Source: Natrinema caseinilyticum
Lineage (GTDB): Archaea; Halobacteriota; Halobacteria; Halobacteriales; Natrialbaceae
Assembly: GCF_024227435.1 (NCBI RefSeq)
Contig: NZ_CP100445.1
Coordinates: 3,717,369-3,781,368 of the forward strand
Direction: 5' to 3'
Length of the DNA: 64,000 bases
The position numbers and the translations under genes were made by a program. Positions 7,099-16,178 of the stretch are shown piece by piece. Position 1 is the first letter of the stretch. Each line of letters begins with the position of its first letter. The notes beneath the pieces were generated by a model, which saw only the letters and a program-made list of their open reading frames with translations, had not been told where the DNA came from and did no database searches.

Positions 7099-9075
7099 TC
7101 AGTCGCTCGATACTTGATCTGCGATATCGTCGACGACCTCGGGGTTGCGCAGCGTCGACGTGTTACCGAGGTCGTTCCCGCTCGCGATGTCCTCGAGCAG
7201 GCGGCGCATGATCTTGCCCGATCGCGTCTTGGGGAGTTCGGGCGTAAAGATCACGCCCTCCGGTTTCGCGATCGGCCCGATGGAGTCGAGGACGCCGTCG
7301 ACGACGCGCTGTTGGAGGTCGTCGGTCGGCTCGTAGCCATCTTCGGGGATGGCGTAGACGTAGACGGCTTCGCCTTTGACCTCGTGTTCGCCGCCGACGA
7401 CGGCGGCTTCGGCGACCCCTTCGACACCGACGACGGCCGACTCGATCTCCATCGTCCCGAGGCGGTGGCCGGAGACGTTGATCACGTCGTCGACCCGTCC
7501 GAGGATGGTGATGTACCCGTCGTCGTCGATCTTCGCGCCGTCCTCGGGGAAGTAGACCCACTCGTCGGCCTCCTCGTCGGAGTACTCCTGCCAATACTCG
7601 TCGATGAACCGCTCGTCGTTGTTGTACAGCGTCCGGAGCATGCCGGGCCACGGGTTGTCGACCGTGACGTAGCCGGCCTGCCCGGCCTCGACTTCTTCAC
7701 CCTGCGCGTCGACGACGCGGGCGTCGATACCCGGCAACGGCGGACCGGCCGAACCCGGCTTCATGATGTTGATCCCCGGCAGCGTCGTGATCATCATGCC
7801 GCCGGTTTCCGTCTGCCACCAGGTGTCGACGATGGGACACTCCTCGTCGCCGATGTGCGTGTAATACCACTTCCAGGCGCGCGGGTTGATCGGCTCGCCG
7901 ACCGTCCCGAGCAAGCGGAGACTCGAGAGGTCGTGCTGGTCGGGATACTCCGAGCCCCACTTCATGAACGCGCGGATGGCCGTCGGCGCGGTGTAGAAGA
8001 TGTCGACGTCGTTTCTCTCGACGATCTCCCACAGCCGGTCCTTATCCGGGTAGTCGGGCGTCCCCTCGTACATCACCGTCGTCGTCCCGAGCGCCATCGG
8101 TCCGTAGACGATGTAGGAGTGGCCGGTGATCCAGCCGATGTCGGCCGAACACCAGTACGTGTCGTCGGCCTCGATGTCCAGGACGGCGTGGCTCGTCCAG
8201 GCTGTGTAGGCCAGGTAGCCGCCGGTCGTGTGTTTGACTCCCTTCGGCTGGCCGGTCGTCCCCGACGTGTACATCAGGAACAGCATGTCCTCGGCGTCCC
8301 GCGGGACGGGCTCAACCGACGAGCCCTCGTGGGCGGCCACCAGTTCGTCGTAGTCGTGCTGGTTGTCCGCGAGATCGTGCTCCAAGTCGTCGCCGAGCCG
8401 ATCGACGACCACGACGTCCGACACCTCGTGGTCGACGCCCTCGAGGCCCTCGTTCGTCTTGGAGATGTGATCGAGCGCGTCGCCGCGGCGATAGTACCCG
8501 TCGCAGGTGACCAGATACTCGCTCTCCGCCGAGTTCATCCGCGTCGCGAGCGCGTCGGCCGAGAAGCCGGCGAACACGACGCTGTGCGGTGCGCCGATGC
8601 GGGCGCAGGCGAGCATCGCGATCGGCAGTTCCGGGATCATCGGCATGTACAGCGTGACGACGTCGTCTTCCTCGACGCCGAGATCGCGCAGCGTCGCGGC
8701 GAAGTCCTCGACCTCGTCCAGCAACTCCGCGTAACTGTACGTTCGCGTTTCGCCGAGTTCACCCTCCCATTCGATCGCGGTACTGTCGCCGGCGCCGTCC
8801 TCTACGTGCCGGTCGAGACAGTTGTACGATGCGTTGATCCTCCCGCCGGTGAACCACTCGTAGAACGGTGCGTTTCCGTCCTCGAGGACGGTATCGTACG
8901 CTTGATCCCACGAGAGGAGATCGGCGGCACGCTCCCAACACTCCGGCCAATTCTCCTCGAACTCGTCGTAGATGCCCGGATCGGTGACGTTTGCCTGCTC
9001 GACGAACGACTCGGGAGGTTCGAAGGCCTCCTGTTCTTCGAGTCGCGCCTCGAGACTGGCGTCGTCCTGTGACAT
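7099..9075 (-). CDS. acs: Acetyl-CoA synthetase (first copy)
   Basis: A 658-residue AMP-forming acetate:CoA ligase, close to the usual 650. Motifs seen are YTSGTTGQPKGVKHTTGGYL, DTWWQTETGG, the ATP-binding GRVDDVINVSGHRLGTMEIE, and PKTRSGKIMRRLL with the lysine that protein acetylation targets in bacterial Acs. I start at MSQDDASLEARLEEQEAF (9075); an ATG four codons upstream (9087) is possible. It heads an operon with a DUF4212 subunit, a symporter and a Usp. A TATA-like CTTTACTA on the minus strand (9104-9111) fits a near-leaderless start, and a second, stronger AT-rich box lies at 9208-9225. Tandem 37-bp repeats lie further upstream. A second acs lies 2.8 kb away. Confidence 0.95.
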   Translation of the reverse strand: MSQDDASLEARLEEQEAFEPPESFVEQANVTDPGIYDEFEENWPECWERAADLLSWDQAYDTVLEDGNAPFYEWFTGGRINASYNCLDRHVEDGAGDSTAIEWEGELGETRTYSYAELLDEVEDFAATLRDLGVEEDDVVTLYMPMIPELPIAMLACARIGAPHSVVFAGFSADALATRMNSAESEYLVTCDGYYRRGDALDHISKTNEGLEGVDHEVSDVVVVDRLGDDLEHDLADNQHDYDELVAAHEGSSVEPVPRDAEDMLFLMYTSGTTGQPKGVKHTTGGYLAYTAWTSHAVLDIEADDTYWCSADIGWITGHSYIVYGPMALGTTTVMYEGTPDYPDKDRLWEIVERNDVDIFYTAPTAIRAFMKWGSEYPDQHDLSSLRLLGTVGEPINPRAWKWYYTHIGDEECPIVDTWWQTETGGMMITTLPGINIMKPGSAGPPLPGIDARVVDAQGEEVEAGQAGYVTVDNPWPGMLRTLYNNDERFIDEYWQEYSDEEADEWVYFPEDGAKIDDDGYITILGRVDDVINVSGHRLGTMEIESAVVGVEGVAEAAVVGGEHEVKGEAVYVYAIPEDGYEPTDDLQQRVVDGVLDSIGPIAKPEGVIFTPELPKTRSGKIMRRLLEDIASGNDLGNTSTLRNPEVVDDIADQVSSD

Positions 9076-9207
9076 GGTACACACCATCAGTCAACAACGA
9101 TCATAGTAAAGGCAGCCTCTAGCTGTGCAAAATCGATCCGATTCTCGCGGCTTTTCCTCGCAGATCGTGACTCTATTCGAACTTGATACGGAAATATTCC
9201 GAACCCA

Positions 9208-9225
9208 AATATATAAAATTAAATA
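9208..9225 (-). promoter_or_regulatory. AT-rich promoter box upstream of acs
   Basis: On the minus strand this reads as an AATTTTATATATTT run, the most AT-rich point of the whole acs upstream region and a good haloarchaeal TATA candidate. It would start transcription near 9188, leaving a leader of about 110 bases. The closer CTTTACTA box (9104-9111) would give an almost leaderless message, so two promoters are possible. Confidence 0.5.
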
Positions 9226-9293
9226 ATAATAGTATTGATTACTACTCGGCCGAGCCCGTTCCTATCACATGGCGAAGAGGATGGAACGGGGCA

Positions 9294-9367
9294 TCTAGAG
9301 ACCTAGTATCGAGGTAATCCATCGGAACGTTCTAGAGACCTAGTATCGGGGCAGTCCGCCGGAACGG
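9294..9367. repeat. Two tandem 37-bp direct repeats upstream of acs
   Basis: Copy 1 (9294-9330) and copy 2 (9331-9367) abut directly and agree at 31 of 37 positions. The first 18 bases, TCTAGAGACCTAGTATCG, are identical, and the shared end is CGGAACG. Five of the six differences are transitions. A further GGAACGGGGCA lies just before copy 1 and TCT follows copy 2, hinting at partial extra copies. The array sits in the 443-bp gap between the regulator gene and acs, 70-160 bp upstream of the strong TATA box, where activator sites are expected. I see no gene in this gap. Confidence 0.7.
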
Positions 9368-9518
9368 TCTCCGTCGCCGCTCGATCGTCCACGCTCGGCA
9401 CACGGCGGGCGTCGGGTGCGCGCTCGCCGCGACTCGCGAGTGCCGTAACCGCCGTGTGGCTGTGAGGCACCCGTCGCTGTGAGAACCGTGTCGCTACCGC
9501 TCGCGTCGTCACCGTGAG

Positions 9519-11789
9519 CTAGCCGTCCGGTTCGTCGAAGAACGTTCGAAGTAATTCGTGTTGGCCCTTTCGCAAGTGATTGTGCAACGTCGGCGATGAA
9601 ACCCCCATCGCGTCGGCGACCTCTTCGGCCGTACTCTCCCGCGGCCAGTCGTAGTAGCCGCCGAAGTAGGCCGCCCGGAGCGCCGCCTCCTGGCGGTCGG
9701 TCAACCGATCCTCGAGCCCTTCGCGGAATTCGCGTGCGGTCTGGACGGCCCGTTCGACGTCGCGTTTCCCGACCAGTTTCGAGTCGGGGAAGGCGGCGCG
9801 GAGGCCGTCGACGATGGTCCGGAGGTCGGCGTCGGCCGCGCAGTCACCGACGATGGTCGCCACACCGTCTTCGAAAACTGCCTCGTGGACCGTAACGCCG
9901 TACTCGCTGAGTGTAACGACCGGACAGGAGCCCTCGATGACGAACTCGACGCGCCAGCCGTCCTCGTCGGTCTCGACGAGCCGGCAGTCCACGATTCCCG
10001 GATCGTCTTCGGCCAGTTCGAAGACGTCCGCCGGCGACGCCCCCTCGAGACGCACGTAGTAGAGTTGCGTCGACTCTCCGAGCGGGACCAGCGAATCGAG
10101 TTCGAACCGGCAGTCGAGTTGGCGCGAGGCCGCGACGAAGAAGGAACGATCGTCGCGACAGGTGACCTCGAGTTCGGTTACTCGATCCGACAGCAGGAGG
10201 TTCCGACGGCGAACGGCCGCGATGGCGTAGCCGATCTGGTTGCCGATCGTCCGGAGCCACTCGCGCTCGTCGTCTTCGAACGCCCCACGGCGGTCGGTCG
10301 CGACCGAGAACGTCCCGTAGACGGTATCACCGTAGGCCAGGGGCGCCCGTGCGAGGGTCCCCTCGAACTCGTCGCCGTCGATCGTCGCCGTGACGTCCTC
10401 CGTGACGGTGACTGCCCGGCCTCGCTGTTCGGCGACGTCAGATATCGGTCGCTCCGTCGTCGGGGTTCCCGCACGGGGCTCGCCGTCACCGGTCGGGTTT
10501 CCCTCGAGCGAATCGACGTCGACGGACGGGACGCCCTCGGCCCACTCGTCGGGAACCACCTGCTCGACAGCGTCCGACTCGATCCCGCTCGACGCCCGCC
10601 GCTCCCGGCGTTGATGCACCACCGTCGCTCGGTCGATCCAGGCGAAATCGTAGGCCCGACCGTCGGCGAGCGCCGCACACGTCTTCGTCTCGATTTCCTC
10701 GTGATCGCTCGATTCGAGCACGGCGCGAGTGACGTCTCGGTGGCACCGGGCGACCGCGTACCGGTCCGCGAGTTCGTCACGTCGTTCGCGCGTGGCCTCG
10801 AGTTCTTCGTGTGCGGCCGTGACGTCGCGCACGAAGACGGCGAAGCCGCGGTGACGGCCCCGGTCGTCGCGAAGCGGCGAAATGACTTCGGTCGCACGAA
10901 ACAGCGAGCCGTCCTTGTGGACGCGCCAGCCGTCGGTTTCGGCGCCGGACTCTTCGAGGGCCGCCGAGAGGGCCCGTTCTGACTCACCCTCGGTCACTTC
11001 GTCCTCGGGATAAAACGCAGACACGTGCGTGCCGACGATTTCCCCCGCTCGATAGCCGAACATCGCGGCCGCGCTTCGATTCCACCGTTCGACGTAACCG
11101 TCGGGATCGAGACGCACGAGCGCGTACCGGTCACTGGCGGCGAGCAACAGCCGGACGACGCTATCGTCGCTCACCGCGGGACCGGATCGCGGTTCGCCGG
11201 AGCGGGGTCCGGCGGGGCGTTCGATGGCGTCGAAGGCCTCGACGATCTCGGTATCCGTCGGGTCCGCGAGGTAGGACTCGAGGGCTTCGAAGCTCCGCCA
11301 CCCACCCGACGCCTTCACGACGCGGGGGTTGACGTCGTGGTCGACCAGCGCTCTGTGAGCGAAGTACTGTCGGAGATCGCTGGTGGAGACGTCGGCGAGA
11401 TTCGGGTCGTCGAACAGATCGCTCGTCCGGTCGGCGACGTCAGAGACGAGCATCTGGAGTCGACGGGGCGTAACGGTGAAAATCGGGTCGTCGAGCGAGA
11501 GGTCGTTGCTACGGGCGTATCGCCGGAGTTCCCGTTCGACGCGGGTCGGCAGATACGCCGTCCGGTCTCGTCCGCCGTCACCGTCCGGAACCCGTACCAG
11601 GTATCGGGGCGGATCGATGCGAACCTGCTCTACGTGGCCGATCGTGAGTCGCGTTAGTTCGGGTGGTCTGAGCCCCACGTCCCCACAGAGCCGAAGCACC
11701 AGCGCCTCCCGGTAGGTTTCGGCGGCGTCGAGCAACGATTGGTACTCCCGCTGCGTCAGCGCCGACGCGTCGGCCCCCTCGAGGCTCAT
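9519..11789 (-). CDS. Bat-like transcriptional regulator with N-terminal integrase-like domain
   Basis: 756 residues in four parts. Residues 10-185 resemble the catalytic domain of tyrosine recombinases: GLRPPEL with Arg41, SDLRQYFAHRAL with Arg140, and SGGWRSFEALESYL with Tyr173. The HxxR histidine is Ser137, so it is probably inactive as a recombinase. Residues 205-330 are a PAS domain (YVERWNRSAAAMFGYRAGEI). Residues 340-540 look like a GAF domain. The rest is the bacterio-opsin activator region ending in HTH_10 (LTDRQEAALRAAYFGGYYDW...MGVSSPTLHNHLRKGQ). Lying between two acs genes, all on the same strand, it is a likely regulator of acetate activation. The ligand sensed is unknown. Confidence 0.85.
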   Translation of the reverse strand: MSLEGADASALTQREYQSLLDAAETYREALVLRLCGDVGLRPPELTRLTIGHVEQVRIDPPRYLVRVPDGDGGRDRTAYLPTRVERELRRYARSNDLSLDDPIFTVTPRRLQMLVSDVADRTSDLFDDPNLADVSTSDLRQYFAHRALVDHDVNPRVVKASGGWRSFEALESYLADPTDTEIVEAFDAIERPAGPRSGEPRSGPAVSDDSVVRLLLAASDRYALVRLDPDGYVERWNRSAAAMFGYRAGEIVGTHVSAFYPEDEVTEGESERALSAALEESGAETDGWRVHKDGSLFRATEVISPLRDDRGRHRGFAVFVRDVTAAHEELEATRERRDELADRYAVARCHRDVTRAVLESSDHEEIETKTCAALADGRAYDFAWIDRATVVHQRRERRASSGIESDAVEQVVPDEWAEGVPSVDVDSLEGNPTGDGEPRAGTPTTERPISDVAEQRGRAVTVTEDVTATIDGDEFEGTLARAPLAYGDTVYGTFSVATDRRGAFEDDEREWLRTIGNQIGYAIAAVRRRNLLLSDRVTELEVTCRDDRSFFVAASRQLDCRFELDSLVPLGESTQLYYVRLEGASPADVFELAEDDPGIVDCRLVETDEDGWRVEFVIEGSCPVVTLSEYGVTVHEAVFEDGVATIVGDCAADADLRTIVDGLRAAFPDSKLVGKRDVERAVQTAREFREGLEDRLTDRQEAALRAAYFGGYYDWPRESTAEEVADAMGVSSPTLHNHLRKGQHELLRTFFDEPDG

Positions 11790-11913
11790 GGTTCGCTCGT
11801 TCTGGAGACGCGAACATAACTGTATCGCCTCCGTGCGCGCTCCGTTAGAATTCCTCGGTTTGAACCCCGAATAGTGGCGGACGGTTCATTTCGCATTACT
11901 TGATCGAGCGAAA

Positions 11914-13908
11914 TCAGCTCCGTCGTCCGCCGGCCTCGCCTTCGATCTCGGCCTGGATTTCGCCGACGATTTCGGGATTCCGGAGCGCGCTCGTATCGCC
12001 GAGTTCCTCCCCGTTGGCGACGTCCTCGAGGAGGCGACGCATGATCTTCCCCGAGCGCGTCTTGGGGAGTTCGGGCGTGAAGACCACCGCTTCGGGTCTC
12101 GCGACCGGTCCGATCGCCGACTCGATGTTTTCGAAAATAGCTCGTCGAACGGCCGCGTTTGCCTCGCGGCTGCGCTCCGTACTCACGTACGCGTATATTT
12201 CGGTGTCGCCGGTCTCGCTCGAGCGACCGACGACCGCTGCCTCGGCGATGCCGTCGATGTCGGCGATCGCACTCTCGATTTCCATCGTTCCCAGGCGGTG
12301 GCCGGAGACGGTAATCACGTCGTCGACTCGACCGAGGACGGAGATGTACCCGTTCTCGTCGATCCGAGCCGTGTCGCCGCTGAAATAGCGCCACTCACCG
12401 GTATCGGGATCGGAGAACCGCTGCCAGTACTCCGCGACGAACCGCTCGTCGTTGTCGTACAGCGTTCTGGCCATGCCCGGCCACGGCCGGGTGATGGTGA
12501 GGTACCCTGCCTCCCCCGGCGCGACTTCCTCGCCAGCCTGGTCGACTATCTGAACGTCGATTCCCGGCAGGGCCGGACCGGCGGACCCGGGCTTCATGTC
12601 GTCGATCCCCGGCAGCGTCGAGATCGTCACCGCCCCGGTCTCGGTCTGCCACCAGGTATCGACCACGGGGCAGTCGCCGCCGCCGACGGTATCGCGGTAC
12701 CAGTTCCAGGGACGGGGACTGATCGGCTCGCCGACCGTCCCGAGCAAACGGAGACTCGAGAGGTCGTGCTGGTCGGGATACTCGGCGCCCCACTTCATGA
12801 ACGCGCGGATGGCCGTCGGCGCGGTGTAGAAGATGTCGACTGCGTTCCGGTCGACGATCTCCCAGAGCCGATCGCGGTCCGGGTAGTCCGGCGTTCCTTC
12901 GTACATCACGGTCGTCGTCCCGAGCGCGAGCGGACCGTACACGATGTAGGAGTGGCCGGTGATCCAGCCGATGTCGGCGGCACACCAGTACGTGTCGGCG
13001 GGCTTTACGTCGAGTACGGCATGACTCGTCCACGCAACGTGGGCGAGATAGCCGCCGGTCGCGTGGACGACGCCCTTCGGTTCGCCCGTCGTCCCCGACG
13101 TGTACATCAGAAACAGCATGTCCTCCGCCTCGCGGGAGACCGGCTCGACGGTTTCGCCCGCGAACTCGTCGCGAAGCTCGTGGTAGTCCCACTCGTCCTC
13201 GCCGAGGACGTGAGGCAGGTCGTCGCCGAGCCGATCGACGACGACCGTTCGGACGTCCTGCTCGAGGCCGATTCGGGCGTTGTCGGCCTTGCTCTTCTGG
13301 TTGAAGGCGTCCCCGCGGCGGTAATAGCCGTCGCAGGTGACGAGATACTCGCTGTCGGCGGCTTCCATTCGGGTCGCGAGCGCGTCGGCGGAGAGCCCGG
13401 CGAACACGACGCTGTGCGGTGCGCCGATGCGCGCGCAGGCCAGCATCGCGATCGGCAGTTCCGGGATCATCGGCAGGTAGACCGTAACGACGTCGTCTTC
13501 CTCGACGCCGAGTTCCCGCAGGGCTGCCGCGAATTCGTTCACCTCGACGTACAGATCCCGATAGGTGTAGGTCCGGCGCTCGCCTTGCTTTCCCTCCCAG
13601 CGGATCGCGGCGTGGTTCTTCCGGCCCGCCTCGAGGTGGCGATCCAGACAGTTGTACGCGGCGTTCAGCCGACCGTCGGGGAACCACCGGTAAAAGGGCG
13701 GGTCCGTGTCCTCGAGGACGGTTTCGTACTCGTCGTCCCACGAGAGGAGGTCGGCTGCTCGTCTCCAGCACGTCGGCCAGTTGTCCGCGAACGCCTCGTA
13801 GATGCCCGCATCACTCACGTTCGCCTGCTCGACGAACGACTGTGGCGGGCTGTGGGTGGACCCCGTCGACCGTGTGGTATCTCGGTCCCACCCGTTCCGA
13901 TCGTCCAT
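11914..13908 (-). CDS. acs: Acetyl-CoA synthetase (second copy)
   Basis: A 664-residue paralogue of the acs at 7.1-9.1 kb, with the same motifs: YTSGTTGEPKGVVHATGGYL, DTWWQTETGA, GRVDDVITVSGHRLGTMEIE and PKTRSGKIMRRLLEDVANGE. The catalytic lysine region is intact, so both copies look active. The N-terminus (MDDRNGWDRDTTRSTGSTH) differs completely from the first copy before they align at SPPQSFVEQANV. It lies just upstream of the Bat-like regulator gene on the same strand (124 bp apart). A TATA-like AATAAACG on the plus strand near 13937 may mark promoter DNA. Preference for another short acid, such as propionate, cannot be excluded. Confidence 0.93.
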   Translation of the reverse strand: MDDRNGWDRDTTRSTGSTHSPPQSFVEQANVSDAGIYEAFADNWPTCWRRAADLLSWDDEYETVLEDTDPPFYRWFPDGRLNAAYNCLDRHLEAGRKNHAAIRWEGKQGERRTYTYRDLYVEVNEFAAALRELGVEEDDVVTVYLPMIPELPIAMLACARIGAPHSVVFAGLSADALATRMEAADSEYLVTCDGYYRRGDAFNQKSKADNARIGLEQDVRTVVVDRLGDDLPHVLGEDEWDYHELRDEFAGETVEPVSREAEDMLFLMYTSGTTGEPKGVVHATGGYLAHVAWTSHAVLDVKPADTYWCAADIGWITGHSYIVYGPLALGTTTVMYEGTPDYPDRDRLWEIVDRNAVDIFYTAPTAIRAFMKWGAEYPDQHDLSSLRLLGTVGEPISPRPWNWYRDTVGGGDCPVVDTWWQTETGAVTISTLPGIDDMKPGSAGPALPGIDVQIVDQAGEEVAPGEAGYLTITRPWPGMARTLYDNDERFVAEYWQRFSDPDTGEWRYFSGDTARIDENGYISVLGRVDDVITVSGHRLGTMEIESAIADIDGIAEAAVVGRSSETGDTEIYAYVSTERSREANAAVRRAIFENIESAIGPVARPEAVVFTPELPKTRSGKIMRRLLEDVANGEELGDTSALRNPEIVGEIQAEIEGEAGGRRS

Positions 13909-14048
13909 ATTTCGTGCGAACCGTAGTCGGTCAACGGAATAAACGTTCCTCCAAATCGCCGTGCCGTGTGCGATTCGTGAGTACCGTCTGCGCCGCGAGG
14001 TGAGCCGTCCCCGTCCACCTCGACTGATCGCGCCGGTCGCTTGGACCG

Positions 14049-14549
14049 TTAGAGCTCATTTTGCGTCGAGTCGATATCGGTCAGCTCCGCCGGGTCGACG
14101 TCGTCGTCAGGTTCCCGAACCACGTAGACGTCGTAGCGCTGATCGTTCGCGACGGGGCTCCCGACGCTCGACTGGGGTGCGATGACCGACCCGGCGTTTT
14201 CCGAGCCGATGAAGACGACCGACGCGTCTATTTCGCCGGCGATCCGCCGGATCTCGCGGACGACGTTCGTCGTCGAGGTCGCAGTCGGCTCTTCCGAACT
14301 CACTCGCTCGACTCGAACGGTCGCCGCGGGCGCGACCTCGCTGGCGCGACGCTGCATTCCCTCGGCGATCGCTTCCGGATCGAACGGTTCGCCCTCGGTG
14401 ATCCAGCCTCGGTCCCGCGCGTACCCGGCGTCGTCCGGAACGACGGTCGCCACGACGACCTCCTCGTCGAGGAGGTCGCCGAACGTCGACGCCCGTTCCA
14501 GTGCTTGCGTCGCCAACTCCGAGCCGTCGAAGGGTACGAGGAGTGACAT
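14049..14549 (-). CDS. Universal stress protein (UspA family), divergent
   Basis: 166 residues. It begins MSLLVPFDGSELATQALERA, a normal first Usp strand, and ends VGSPVANDQRYDVYVVREPD, but the central glycine-rich ATP-binding block is altered (FIGSENAGSVIAPQSSVGSP), so nucleotide binding may be weak or lost. It lies between the second acs and another usp, both on the same strand. A start near 14550 without leader is suggested by a TATA-like region at 14571-14580. Two identical 26-bp repeats lie 65-130 bp upstream of its start. Confidence 0.85.
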   Translation of the reverse strand: MSLLVPFDGSELATQALERASTFGDLLDEEVVVATVVPDDAGYARDRGWITEGEPFDPEAIAEGMQRRASEVAPAATVRVERVSSEEPTATSTTNVVREIRRIAGEIDASVVFIGSENAGSVIAPQSSVGSPVANDQRYDVYVVREPDDDVDPAELTDIDSTQNEL

Positions 14550-14614
14550 ACGGCTAGCTCACACGACAGCGAAGGTAAGTGTTCTCCCTCCACCACCAGC
14601 CTGCCGTCCGTATC

Positions 14615-14676
14615 GGCAGTTTCCGCCGGTATCGTCCGTCACTCCGCACTGGCAGTTTCCGCCGGTATCGTCCGTC
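14615..14676. repeat. Pair of identical 26-bp direct repeats upstream of usp
   Basis: GGCAGTTTCCGCCGGTATCG followed by TCCGTC occurs at 14615-14640 and again at 14651-14676, identical over 26 bases with a 36-bp period. The position, about 65-130 bp upstream of the usp start at 14549 and past the end of the usp at 14752, suits a regulatory array. The repeat is not an obvious palindrome. Confidence 0.7.
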
Positions 14677-14751
14677 GTTCCGTGCCCGCTCTTCCCGCGG
14701 TTCCGCTCGGTTCTCCGTCGGTTCCTGACGGCCGCGTCCCGACCGCCGTTC

Positions 14752-15204
14752 TCAGTTCGCCCCGGAAGACGATCCGCTCGCGTCCCCGACGACCAGAACC
14801 GTGCGATCTGCGACCCTGACGACCCGGTCCACCGTACTCCCGAGCAGGGCGCCTCTGAACGACGACCGGCCGCGAGCGCCGACGACGATGACGTCGATGT
14901 CCGTCTCGGCGGCGTACTCGAGTATCTCTTCGTGGGGGACACCGGTCCGAATCGTCGTCTCGACGGCCAGGTCGGCATCCGCTGCCGCCGCCTCGAGGTC
15001 CGCGAGCCAGTCCGCTGCCTGCTCCCGGAGGTGTTGTTCGACCTCGTCGGGATCGACGATCCCCGTGTCGTAGGCGGTCCGGACGTCGACGACAGTGATC
15101 CCGTACAGGGCCGCGTCGAATCGCTTCGCGAGTTCGAGACCGTGTGTTACCGCCGTCTCGGCGGTCTCGCTCCCGTCGGTCGCGACCAGAATGGAATCGT
15201 ACAT
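14752..15204 (-). CDS. Universal stress protein (UspA family)
   Basis: 150 residues with the full Usp pattern. MYDSILVATDGSETAETAVT is the N-terminal strand and loop, and VVGARGRSSFRGALLGSTVD is the glycine-rich ATP-binding block. It is the canonical member of the three Usps in this window. It stands between the divergent usp and the molybdate/tungstate regulator, all on the same strand. The C-terminal GDASGSSSGAN tail is short and disordered. Its role is presumably a general stress or energy-status response; no partner can be read from the sequence. Confidence 0.9.
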   Translation of the reverse strand: MYDSILVATDGSETAETAVTHGLELAKRFDAALYGITVVDVRTAYDTGIVDPDEVEQHLREQAADWLADLEAAAADADLAVETTIRTGVPHEEILEYAAETDIDVIVVGARGRSSFRGALLGSTVDRVVRVADRTVLVVGDASGSSSGAN

Positions 15205-15443
15205 GCTCGCACGTATGGCCCGCCGCGAGAAAGAACTGTGCCCCGCCGGCGGGCGATCTGACCCGATCGCCGTCCCTCGAGCGGGACGCTCCCGGTGGCG
15301 TATAGCGCCTCAGCGACGGGCACGGAATCGTCACAGCGCTGGTTGGGCCCACAGCGCTGCCTGGAGCAGTGGGATCTCTGCGCGTGCGCAGTCGCGCGAG
15401 CGTTCGACGGACGATCGGCCCACGACCGAGTCGAAACTGACGG

Positions 15444-16178
15444 TCACCCGTCGACGTCGCGTCCGTCGTGGGCCTCGATCGCAACGCCGCGGGCCGCCGT
15501 CGCCTTCACCGAGGCGACGATCGACCGGCCGGCCTCGAGTCCCAGTGCCTCGACGCTCCGACGAGTGACCAGCGCCACGAGTTCCGGGACCGCTTCGCCG
15601 TCGGGATTCGATCCGTTTTCGAGCGCGATCCCCACTCGAGCGACGGCGTCGCCGGCCTCGAGCCAGGTGACGGTCCCGGGGAAACGGTTTCGCACGCTGG
15701 TTCCCCCGGCCGGCGGCGCGTCGCTGGGGGAGTGAAGGCTGACGGCGTCGGATCGAATCGTCACCCCGGCGGTCCGGGTGTCGGCGGGGACGACCGCGAG
15801 GATCGTCCCGACCGCGGTCTCGACGGTCGCGAGTTCGCCGTCCCGGTCGACGACCGGTCCCGAAAAGACCGTCTCGTCGACCCGAGCGACGCCCTCGTAG
15901 GCTGCGACCAACCGATCGAACCGCTCGAGGAGGCCCCAGGCGGCCTCCGTCAGGGAACTGCCGCCCCCGTCCGCCCCGCCGCGGGTGCGCTCGACCAGGG
16001 GCCCGATCGCCTCCTCGAGCGCCACCACGCGCTGCTGGAGACGCGGATACGAGCGCTCGAGCGCCTCGGCCGCACCGGACAGCGAGCCGCAATCGTCGAT
16101 CGCACGAAGCATCGCCGCGTCGCTGCGATCGACGGTCACGTCGTCGATTCGCAGGTAGGGGTCGAACTCCTTTTCCAT
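15444..16178 (-). CDS. ModE-like regulator with HTH and TOBE domain (tungstate/molybdate)
   Basis: 244 residues. The N-terminal 100 form a LysR/ModE-type winged helix (DAAMLRAIDDCGSLSGAAEA, SYPRLQQRVVALEEAIGPLV, RTRGGADGGGSSLTEAA). The C-terminal half carries a TOBE/Mop oxyanion-binding domain (TSVRNRFPGTVTWLEAGDAV and ELVALVTRRSVEALGLEAGR, then SIVASVKATA). This is the ModE architecture: it senses molybdate or tungstate and represses or activates the matching transporter. It is divergent from tupA across a 233-bp intergenic region, so it very likely controls the tup operon. Confidence 0.85.
   Translation of the reverse strand: MEKEFDPYLRIDDVTVDRSDAAMLRAIDDCGSLSGAAEALERSYPRLQQRVVALEEAIGPLVERTRGGADGGGSSLTEAAWGLLERFDRLVAAYEGVARVDETVFSGPVVDRDGELATVETAVGTILAVVPADTRTAGVTIRSDAVSLHSPSDAPPAGGTSVRNRFPGTVTWLEAGDAVARVGIALENGSNPDGEAVPELVALVTRRSVEALGLEAGRSIVASVKATAARGVAIEAHDGRDVDG

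Noticed and set aside
7114-9072. 652-codon frame opposite acs
   Set aside because: Complement of the acetyl-CoA synthetase gene; codon bias artefact.
9303-9512. 69-codon frame on the minus strand over the tandem repeats
   Set aside because: Composition is poor and it covers a repeat array in a promoter region; no homologue or start signal.
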